Below, piece after piece: positions 53,687 to 64,000 of a DNA stretch of 64,000 nt. Position 1 is the stretch's first letter, and every line of letters begins with the position of its first letter. Position numbers and translations under genes: made by a program. Source of the DNA: Drosophila pseudoobscura (taxonomy: Eukaryota; Arthropoda; Insecta; Diptera; Drosophilidae); NCBI RefSeq assembly GCF_009870125.1, contig NC_046681.1, forward strand, positions 4,402,001 to 4,466,000, given 5' to 3'. The notes under the pieces were generated by a model that worked only from the letters and a program-made list of their open reading frames with translations, was not told the DNA's origin and ran no database searches.

Positions 53687-55434
53687 AGCCATCGTACGTG
53701 TGGTGTGTGCTTGTTCAGCCTTTGTGGGGCAGGCCCCTGCGAGTGTGACCCTCACACGCTAATAATGTTTTTGTAGGACTCTTGCACAATAATTCCGTTT
53801 GTGGCTTTCTGCTGTTTGTGCTCTGCCTTTCCGACTGATAATTAAGTGTGTACTACGCTGGAGCACAAAAATATAAATAATAAAGGCATAATAGTTGCTG
53901 TAGCTGTTTGTTCAACGAGTGTGCAATGCTTTCCTGCATGGAAGGGTTGAGGTTGCGGCGGTGAAGGAAAATATCAGAGGTGGCAAATATTTTTGTTGGG
54001 TCTCCCCTAGAGCAGACCTTAGACATTGAAAATAATCAAATTTAATGGTGGTGAGATCATTACGAGTATGAGTGAGCAATGTACGTAAGTGCTCAGACAC
54101 TAAAAATTAGTAGTTCTTCCGATTGCTATTGCGATTACTAACCCAAAGTTTTGGCAAAAATTGACACTGAGGTTGCATACTAATTAAGACGGTACTAATG
54201 TATAGAACATTTAATTAACAAAATAAATATATATTACATATAATGAAATTGGGGTTCATGAAGTCATTTCGTGGTTTGGCCGAGCTAAAGAAATAAAACA
54301 ATAGACAGCTGTCCCTCTTTCAGCCCTGTTCCTATATGGATCTAAATCGCATACTCACGCAGCCACAGACAGTCGGTATTATCAAAGCGCTAGGATCTTA
54401 AAATTCACTCAATTAAACCACAATTAAGGAGTCCACTCCGCTCGCCCAGTTCGCCCTCATGCTGACTTCTAGTCTTAGCCCCTAACCCCATAGACCCCCA
54501 CCGACATGGGAGCGCTGCGCTCTCTCTATCGCAGCTCTTCATCAACCAAATTGCTTGCTAACCCAAATGAGTGCCGTAATTTGGTGACCTTTGTGAGTCG
54601 GTTTTCGTTTGGTACTGCTGCCGATTCAATGAAGTGCGCCCCGGCCCGGACTTGTTGCATTACGAGCAGCACTAGCAGCGTTCTCCAATCGAAGGATTAA
54701 TTGCGAAAGGAAAGCCTTTCGCAATTTTCACTGGTTCGGGGCTCGTTGCTCGTGGCTCGTGGTTCGGGCTGCAAATGCATCATTTGGATAATCAGCCATA
54801 TCCCCCTCCCCCAGCCACAGCCTAGCGCTTCTACAGTTTGCGGGTGAGTCAGCTCTCTAGAACCTTTCCGACTGTGGGAAATTTATGATGTTTTCATAGT
54901 TTTCCTTTTTTTTTGTTCACATGGCTGTGGAAAATTGTCGATGCTGCATATTTGAGTTTTTATCCTGTGGTTTATATCATTCCTAAAGCGATAAGGGGAG
55001 AGCGGAGCCCAGTCAGAAGCCAGAAGCCAGAAGCGAGACAGCGCTTGCGGTTTATTAATATTTTTTGACTGCCCCGATTTGCTGCTGCCACTGCTGCTGT
55101 CTGTGGCTTTGACTTTCCTAAAAGTTTTCAGACGTTTTTCGTGGGGTGGCTTTGGGATTTTGATTGGGGTTTTGGCTTTGTCTGAACTAGAAATAGATGG
55201 AATTTTTCGGCATTTATTTAATACGACTGTCCTCTTTGTTGCTCGTGTGCTTTAAATTAAGTCATAAAGGACGAAGAACATGGAACAAACAATGTGTATG
55301 TATATTTAAAATTCCTCAAAGTTTCAATAGTGTTCGGAAAATTGCATTCCTCTGACAAGTGATTGTTCAATTAACAGAAACTTCAACGGAATTTACAAGC
55401 AAATACTTTTAATAAATAAAGTCCAGCTACGTCA

Positions 55435-55670
55435 CGAGGCGCCGAAGATGAAATACCCTTGAAACTATACAAAAAATCGATCTTCATCGTTTCGACCGAT
55501 CGTTTCTATGGCAGCTATTGAAATACTCGGACGAACTCCAATAAATCACTGACTATTCTTGAAAGAAGACTCTACATATTATATAGGTATGTATATATGT
55601 ACATACTTTATGGGGTATAATATCTTCTGTGGGTAAACAGCTTCTGTATACCACTTCACGGGTATAAAAG
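55435..55670 (+). mobile_element. Probable repeat-element fragment, family unknown
   Basis: Contains GATGAAATACCCTTGAAACT, CGACCGATCGTTTCTATGGC and ends CACTTCACGGGTATAAAA. The paired GAAATACCCTTG and GGGTATAA words are common at the ends of dispersed fly repeats. The family cannot be named from sequence alone. Confidence 0.4.
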
Positions 55671-58600
55671 AATAGTTTTAATTTCTTTATTTATAGCAGT
55701 GCACATATATTTGTAATTTATTGATGCATTTGCTGACTCGATTTAGAATATCTAAGCGATGTTCAGGCTTCACCTCTGTAATATCAGCACAATACTTGGC
55801 GTTTCCCATATTAAAATATAGATTAACATACTTTTAATTTTATTGATTTTTGTGCGTGTTCCATAATAATATTCATAAACTTTTGTTTGGCGCTCATTTT
55901 AGCCCCATCGCTACAACAGTCAGGAAATCTGGAATACTCCTTGAGAACTGCCAGCCACTGAAGTTTATAGTCTCACACACTTCCCATAGCCACTCTCGCC
56001 GAGGGTTCTTTGGGTTTCTGGTTACATTTTGCACTCAATTATAATGTATAGAAATGGCATTAAAATGTCATATATTATTAAGTCAAAAGTTTTGCTGGCC
56101 CAAACTTCAAAAATGCATCAAGTGTATATGGTTCACAGTTTCAGTTGGGTTGGGGAAAGTTCAAGTAGAAGTGCTCATGCCATAAAATAGAGCAAACAGA
56201 CAACGAGAGCTAGTATCCGAGCAAAACTGCAACTATTGTGCCGTATATCCTGTTACAAAAGTTAAATATGTTTTCTTGCTCTCCTATGTGGAATTTAACT
56301 CGAGCAACAAACCCCAGACGAAGGCATTTCCTTTGAGATGTTCTGCCAGCGTGTTCATGTGTATGAGTGTGTATATGTGTGAATGCATATACATATATGT
56401 CTATCTATGTCTATGTAATAGCATTAAATGCAACTCAAAAATATGTTTATCCTCCTGTGTGTGAGGGGCAGCAACTTTTTGTCGCCTCCCGCTCTGCTCA
56501 ACATTTATTTATGAAACATAAGTGAAACAGTTTTGCAAACAAATGACCCAAAAAAAAGGACAAAATGTTTTTTACTTCCAGAAAGAATATGCTTCCGTAT
56601 GTGCTAATGTCATACAAAAGTATGCGGTAAAAATGATAAAAACTATTTTACCACATGGAAAAAGTTATGCTCCCCGTAAACATTTAAATGATCTTTGGCT
56701 TGAAGAAGAACATGGGTCATAATCATAAAGATACGAGTAATAATTTCAAATAGCTTACGGGGCATCGGGGAAGATTATAAGAACAGAGAAAAAAACGTAT
56801 AACTCGAACTATGTAAATGGTTTCTTAAGGAAAATGTAATGGTCTATTAACTACATTTGTATATCCCTATTTATCTTTAGTCTGACTAATGGATTTTATT
56901 TATAGTTAAAATAAGAAGCCATATATTCCCCATTAATATATGTACACAACGAAAAAAGGTAGAACTTGAAGATATGAGTGTAAAACAAACAGTAAAACAG
57001 CGAATGAACTGAAAAGAGAATTGTTATGAGAAACCATTTCAAACCAAATGGTCGCCTGCTTTTTTTCGAATATAGTCCAGAATAATTGGTCATATCGCAG
57101 TTTTTTTGATAGGAAAAAGTGGGAAGATGAATTCTGAAACCAGATTTTGGGCGGCAGTCTTGGATAATTGAGGAAATGATAATCTGAGCTCTCAAGCACC
57201 ACCTCACTTAACAGATATTTGACTCCCCAAAAAAGAGTCATGCCCTCATTTCTAGTTTTAAAATATAAACAAAATTGAGTGGCTAACGATTTTCGACGTC
57301 GAAAGAAGCTGATGCAGCATTGTTTTATCGATACTTAATTCTGAGTGACAGACAGCTTAGAATCTTTCAAAATGGGTTATAATCTTCAATATCTTTCAAT
57401 ATTTGTATACAGCTACCAATAGTTTGCCTTAGAAATTTAAACCAATTTACAATACAAGTACTTCACACCAGGAACATGCAACATTTAGACACTTGCCACA
57501 CCTTAACACCTCTTTGTCCGCAATTGTCTGCTTCCCCGGTACGCCCTTCCGCACAGCCCCTCCTCCATGTGGCAGCTAATAAACGGTAAATATTGAAACA
57601 TTTCGAGGCACGCAACGCGCGGCAGAAGTAGAAGTAGGAGCCGAGACCAACTCAAGTGTGCTCTCCATTGTTTGCATTCACAGATACAAGCACGCACGCA
57701 TGCAGGCACACGAACACACGCACGCAGATACGCAGCCATATAGCCATATAAAATAATTACAAGCCAGCGATGACAGGACCTGATTGTCTATAGGGACATA
57801 GCATACCCAAAGCACTGTATAGCGGGGATATACATACATCAATTGGCGACAGCTTTACTTACTTCTTCCTCAGTGCTGCTTTGCTATACGCTTACGGACT
57901 ATACTTTAGTTTTCACAATAAGCTTCCAGCGACGAGTATTTCGTTGACTTAAAGCAGTGTAGATCACTCCATTGACTGACAATATTTTGTTTGCCTCTTG
58001 TAGGTATAAGGACGTTGCCCTGGAATGGTTGCATCTTGCAAAAACGCTAAATTTTAACAAAATCGCTCGACAATTTAAAATTATTTTAGCGGGAATGCGG
58101 AATCGAGAGGGTATTTCAGCCTTCGGCTACAAGGCTATATTTGTAATTATTTTTTCTATGATTTCTATGGAAACTGTCAGCGGGGAATACTCGTATGTTT
58201 CCACATCAACACTCCGGTCGGCAGGCTCTAGGACACTCGCTTCGCACTCGACGCCCACACTCAAGTGTGCAATTAAGTACTTAATGTGTTTATTAAAAGT
58301 GAAACGCCACACAACTTTTCATGCCTCTGTGCAGAGTGCTTGCTGTTGTTGTTCGGGCTGTTGTTGCAGGTTGGGTTGGTTCCCGCAGCTTATGTGATGT
58401 CCTTTGGCGTAAGTCACTCAGCATGATTTAATTGTTCGCACTTTTGTGGTTCGTTGTTGTTCAGTGATTGGCCATTGTTGATGCACTCACGGTCACGGAC
58501 TTCAAGTTCGCTGGTTCGTGGCGGATCTGTGGGGGATATTGGTTAGCGATGATGTTGGATACAACCAAATAGTGGGTAGGCTAGTGCCCGGCAGACAAAG

Positions 58601-59904
58601 CAGGGACTGAAGCTGTTGCTGAATCTAGTCATTCCAGTAGTTAATGATAGCACTTAGTGAATAATTCACCTCGAAAGGGGTGGATTAATCTTCCTGGATA
58701 TCCTGGACATGTTTATCAGATCGTTGCGGCCCAATACCCTAGTCCCAATCCCACTCAACATTTTCCGAATTGTACAAAACTAACCCCCATCTGCACGAAA
58801 GCAAAGGGCGTGACTGGACCATTCGATTTGCTAAGTTAATACATTAACTATATTTTTATTTTTTATGATTCGGGATCGTGCCCTGCAATAAAATAATGTG
58901 ATATAATTGAAGTTATGTTGTATGTCTTCTAATTTTAGTTCCATAATCCGTTTAAATTTTAATGCATTACTTGTGTCGAGACAAAATTTGTTCGAAACAC
59001 TCTTCAGTTTCCGATTAAAATACAACGAAACATTAGCACTATTGTAACCTTCTACCACCATTGCCATTTGTAATCTGTCTTTTCCAGCATTCGATTTAAA
59101 TTTACTTAAAGATATTCATTCCTGTTCGTCCTTCAATCTGATGAAAACACTTAAAACTGTAACAGAACTAATCCGTAGCTATTTCTTAGATCTACCCTAA
59201 GGGGGGGATTATCTGAGGTTCTTGTCGTTAATGCAGTTAGTGGTCTGGCATCAGTGCCGTGCTCCGATCGGGGAGTGGAATGTTGGATAGGCTTTTCGTG
59301 CTGTTACGAGTAGCCATAACCAAATATTTCCTCGGTTTCTGGTTTCTTAGTTTACATTTGTGGAGGCCAGAAAATACAAGTAGCTGGTTCAGAGCTTTGG
59401 GAAATCCCTGAAGGGTGAACAGTGCATTGCAAAAACCACAAAGTTTTACGGTTGGCAATTTTAGATTTATTTGTAGTCCTTGCATTCCTGTCGCAGCTGC
59501 GTCTCGCTCACCTCCAAATCAATTGCTGTGTTTCCCTGGACAATGCAAATGACTTCTTACTCTTCTGGAGGCGAAAGCCACTGACCATGAAATTGAATGA
59601 CAAGCTAAATCAGTCAACCAACAAAATAAAACGTCACACATGGAGGCAGAGGGCATGTCTGCGTCAGTTTGTTTGTATTCATGTGTGTGGGCCATTTGCA
59701 ACTATTTTGCGTACTGCCTCAACATCATTTGTGTGTATCCGTCCCGGGGATGGGTTTTGTGTGGGAGAGCAATCAAAGCACACATCAAATCAAAGTAATG
59801 CCATCATTTGTTTTCAATGAACTTTAACGATTTCAGCTCCTGCGTCTGCTCCACGGCGAATTGCATGCCGACATGCAGGATGTACGGAGAGGGAGGCGGA
59901 CAGA

Positions 59905-59930
59905 CGGCAGGGGCAGGGGCAGGGGCAGAG
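59905..59930 (+). repeat. GGGGCA hexanucleotide repeat
   Basis: Three to four tandem GGGGCA units. Confidence 0.85.
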
Positions 59931-61774
59931 AGGGAACTTCCAGCCTCAATCTGGGACCGCCATTGATTACATAACAATGGATAAGCATTCTATGCCCATG
60001 CCAGGACACGATATACAATGGGAGGGCTCGACAACGGAAACCCCATCTGGTGCGGATGCTAAAGCATTTCGCATCAAAATAGTAATGAAAGTCATTCATA
60101 TGTTTGGGTTTTCCATTTTCCCTCTTCTTTTTTTGTCTTCTTTTGTTTTCGTATTTTTGTTTTTGGTTTCTGTGTGTGTTTTCCATAGAAGTTCCGGCAG
60201 GTCGCGTGGTACGCATAAAATTTATTGCATACTCTTAGGCGTTGCACAGCAGATAGTGTTCGGAATGGGATGGGTGTACGTGAATACAGTGCGGGGTGGA
60301 ATATAGAGTACGCAGTAGCGTGGCTGCTGGGGCTCAGTCTGCTGTTGTTCTTCGGATAGCAATTAAAATGAATGGGATTTGGTTGTTTTGTAAAAGAAGT
60401 CGATTTAAGTTTTAATAGCCCGTCCTGCTAGGATTGAGATGTGTTCTTAACAAAGTTGATGAATTAAGGAAAGCCGATGGGGAACAGAATGGATATTAAG
60501 GATTTTCGCTGAATCGATGTAAACTTGAGATTAAAGGTTCTGAAGGAGCGTTTCGACCTATTTAATGGAATGTTTATATGTTTGAATATATGACCAATGC
60601 CAAATTACTATAGAACTGGCAGAGACGTATCTTTCAGCGAGTCAAATCCATTTCCCATCGACATTTGCAATTGCTGGCCAGTGCACTGGCTGGAAAAAAT
60701 AACCCGACCTCAGAGCCGTCAGGCAATGCTTGACTTATGGCTGTCCAGTTCGGTTGCAATTTGACAAGCGAACATTACTCAAAGTGAGGGCACAACTTGA
60801 AGCGTGGCCAGGGTCAGGACTTGGCTTTTCCCACCTGCCAGGCCACGCACAGACACCCTCCGCACTCGCCCCTGACAGTTTAGCTGTCATTAATAAAGAG
60901 CACTGGGCACAGTGCTCATACCCTCACCAGCCATATGTGGAGGCCCCGCATAATTGATGTGTTTTTGTGAGTTATGTTGGAGCCCGTCGACTGAGCACTC
61001 TGCTGACTTGCCGACTTTCCCGGGGACCGATTCACAGGGCGCTAGTCCCGTCCTACGAGTAGAACCTGTCCCACCCTGTCCCGGTCTGGTCGCTCTGAAG
61101 TGTGTGCGTGGCGCGTGCTATCGGACCGAACCAGCTCCGACGGGGCCGGGGGGTGCCACAGGCATCTCCGATTCCGCCCCGACCACCTACCACGAACGAC
61201 GGACGCTTGTTTGTCAGCGCTGAGTGATGACTTCAAATTGGCCATCTCTGATGATGACGGCATCTACGTGTAGCCTTTGTATCTGATGCCCCATAACATG
61301 GGCAGAACACATGTGTGGATGTCTCGAATATAGTTGAATATGATGTGAGTTCCACTTTCGCTGTCTTTCCTTTGTCTTGATTGTAGCTGAGACTCGCATG
61401 TGCGGTACATGTGGTACATATGAATGTACCTCGGATGTGGTTTTCCAATTTTTAAAATACAACAAAAATGTGGGAGAATTCAAAATCTGACTTGAAGAGA
61501 CTAAAAGAAACTTGTGCAATAAGTGATGAAAAGATTTCTCCATTTCCGATGATTTATTTATATTTTTTGAGCGAAAAGTAAAACTCACTTTTCTGTTTTT
61601 TTCTTGTTTCAAACCTTTTTAATTATTACTTACAATTATTTATAATAAATAATAATACTAATAATGTTAACTAACTAATTTAAACTTTAAAAACGATTTA
61701 ACTATCTAAGTGTGTAGTTTTTTTATCTACAAAAATAAAAAAATAATCATTGCTTACGGTCCCTGATAAAAATA

Positions 61775-62041
61775 TTACAATTTGATTTTAATAGTTGTTT
61801 TAATTCTCTCAACTGGAACTCGAGATCGCGGAGGTTCTTTAATAGATTCAATTAACAATATAAATGTATTATTAATATCAGGGTGTTTTATTTTAATTAC
61901 TAAAGTTTTCGGTTCTTTCTTAGTTAGAGAGTGAAGCACACTGTAGGTTTCTCGATATTTCTGCTCACATGCTAATTGATTGCAGGGCATACTCCAGACC
62001 GTTGCCTCCTCTTTAGTCAGCTTGTCTTCCCTGCTTTTCAT
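61775..62041 (-). CDS. Unrecognised 88-residue basic ORF
   Basis: An ATG at 62041 opens 88 codons (MKSREDKLTKEEATVWSM..., KKEPKTLVIKIKHPD..., ending RIKTTIKIKL). It is lysine-rich, with no signal peptide or membrane segment, and not low-complexity. No family recognised. The DNA is AT-rich and I see no clear splice site. It could be a small gene, a last exon, or chance. Confidence 0.25.
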   Translation of the reverse strand: MKSREDKLTKEEATVWSMPCNQLACEQKYRETYSVLHSLTKKEPKTLVIKIKHPDINNTFILLIESIKEPPRSRVPVERIKTTIKIKL

Positions 62042-63589
62042 GATAGTGGCTTCCACACCATTACCAATTGCTCAGGTGTGCTTTGTCCCTGACCATTTGA
62101 CACCATTCACACACCTCAACGATATACACACCCTCTCCATACTGCGGCTTTTAGCCGGTCTTGATAAATGATGGGCAATTTGTAGGCGCAGCTTTGTTAA
62201 TAGAAACAAATTGCCGGCCTTTAGCTTTATTGCGTTGTGTGTGGCAGTAGTGCGATGGTGAGGCGGAGGTGCGACGATTAGTGTTTCTTATTTATAAAAA
62301 TTATATTCGTACATTTTCTGGCAAATTAATTATAATTGATTAAAGGTGTGTGAGCCGTGCGCTTTGTGCGCTCTGCAATGGCGTTCTAGTCAAATGAAAG
62401 AGGCAAACGCAATTTCACTTTGCTTGAATACCTAGAGAGGGTCGTTTTCCCTACACTTAAAACAGAAAAAATAGTAAAGGACCACTGAATTTTGCTACTA
62501 AAACATTCAAATATTTTAAAGCTCTATATCATGAAATGAATACCATGCAAATTACACCGATTTTGGATTATAAAATTGGCTTCTTGTACACTCGCTATCT
62601 ACATATACCATTTCTCTGAGTGCACCCTGAGAGAGCGACCCTCTGTCACTCTGCTCTGGCTTTTCATTCTGTTGCTGCATTTAATTTCATTTAATTTCCA
62701 GCCACGCCCCACATCACATCATTTCTGGCTAGTCATTTCGGGAATCCCCCACTGATCCCAATCCGCCTCCTGCAGCTCCTTCTTCTCCATCATCTTCTGC
62801 TGGCTGTTGCAATGCACGCTTTTCACTTTTCATGAATAATAAAGTGAAAGTCTAGTTAGTTTGGCGTTTTTCAGCTCACTACTCGACGGTGGCTTTCCGA
62901 CTACGGCTTGTGCTCATGGATTCAGCTCCGACTCGACTCCGTCCCATCAGAGTACCCTCACCTCGCCTCCTCACACCTCGGCCACACTGCACCGTACAGA
63001 TGTAATTTCGTTCCATACTTTTCCGAGCATAAAAACTCTGAAAAGGCGGCACCTCGCAATTGTTTGGCCTGGCTGGGAAGGAGCTATAGAGATGTAGTGC
63101 TGGGAGGCAGGCAACTTTTTCATTTCCATGTTTTCCGACTGCACTTTCTGCCATTGTTGTTGTACGCCTTATTGTGTTCTGTATTTAATGAATAATTTTT
63201 AATAGTTTTGCTATTGCTGCAAGCTGCATCTCGCAGAAAAAGGGGGGCAGGAAACATTCCCGTCGTGGAGGTGGATTAATTTGCAGGAAAAACTTTCTCA
63301 GAGGATAATAAGAAATAATCTTTTGACTAATTTATTGAAAAAGAATTATACTTATTCGCTTTGCAGATGGTAAACAAATCAAAACTGCACTTAAATTGCT
63401 CAATCAATTATTTTCTTTGCGAATTTTATATTACTTTGAAATTATTATTTTGGAACAGCTAGGAGGACAATTAAATTATAAAATTTAAATTACACTATAC
63501 GATACTAAAAACTGTGAACATACATACCTAGCAAAGAAGTGTTTTTATTGTAAAGTACAATTTGATTATTAGCCTTTAAGCAGTAAAAC

Positions 63590-63625
63590 CTTCATTTTGA
63601 GTATCGGGTATAAAATGGTGGTTTT
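63590..63625 (-). mobile_element. Short DINE-1 terminal remnant
   Basis: TTTTGAGTATCGGGTATAAA is the reverse complement of the 5' end of copy 1 at about 24785, in the opposite orientation. Confidence 0.5.
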
Positions 63626-64000
63626 GATCATTCTCCATGTCTTTCTAATTGTTGTTCAACATGAGATAATCAGACAGGCTCCGTTTTTCACATTCAAAAA
63701 AGTTTTCCAATATACTTTTGAATACACATAAATTGTGGCTAACATTTTCACACTCTGCAAGATTTATTCGTTTTCAAAACGAAAACATTTTCGTTGACGA
63801 AATTAAAAGTAAACGGCATTTTATACAACGAAACGAACCTTAATTACAAAAGGAATACCCTATATCAGAGGTAACTTTTGCTTTCTTTATAAATAACTTT
63901 ATTAGTTGGTTGGTTGAGGTTGGGTTGACCTCAAATTTGGCTCGGAAAAAATTGGCCAGGGCAATAAAAATTTTCGTTTTGGTGCAAACAGAAAAAATTT

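Larger units (their letters stand above)
49201..64000. other. Gene-poor right end of the window
   Basis: Apart from the repeats and one weak ORF listed separately, I see no supportable gene. The longest frames here (for example 52343-52963 plus) start without ATG and are low-complexity. Confidence 0.4.

Overview
This is eukaryotic DNA, from a Drosophila-like fly: short introns of about 55-90 bp with GT/AG borders, opa-type CAG runs, a Cav1 calcium channel matching fly Ca-alpha1D as I remember it, and several DINE-1/INE-1-type repeats. The repeat sequence resembles the form I associate with the obscura group (D. pseudoobscura and relatives). That species placement is a recollection, not a search result.

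Positions 1-14.8 kb, minus strand: the 5' two thirds of Ca-alpha1D, the alpha-1 subunit of the L-type voltage-gated calcium channel. I assembled 20 exon positions, plus one extra copy at each of two positions. They run from the start ATG at 14328 down to the domain III extracellular loop at 56, and the gene continues past the left edge. Splice phases agree at every junction, giving about 1,531 residues: a very long acidic N-terminus (about 630 residues), domain I, the AID helix, domain II, the II-III linker and domain III S1-S5. Three alternative-splicing points are visible: an alternative 5' splice site in exon 1 (+32 codons), two alternative exons in the II-III linker whose phases force exactly one to be used, and two IIIS5 exons of equal length. 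Intron 3 holds a dead mariner-type transposase fragment.

Positions 14.8-45.5 kb: a gene-poor stretch of about 30 kb. It holds a tRNA-Arg(CCU) gene, two DINE-1-type elements, microsatellites and a few unrecognised ORF fragments. The best fragment is a 161-codon open frame that begins exactly at a DINE-1 edge. Distal promoters and 5' UTR exons of Ca-alpha1D could lie here, but I cannot place them.

Positions 45.5-48.7 kb: three compact genes. They are a 60-residue Cys-Gly-Pro-rich sperm-tail (Mst/CGP) type protein, a two-exon Borealin-family gene that is probably australin (the male-meiosis chromosomal passenger), and on the minus strand an intronless CDV3-like gene. The first two suggest a testis-biased block.

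Positions 48.7-64 kb: mostly non-coding, with DINE-1 remnants, microsatellites and one uncertain 88-codon ORF on the minus strand.
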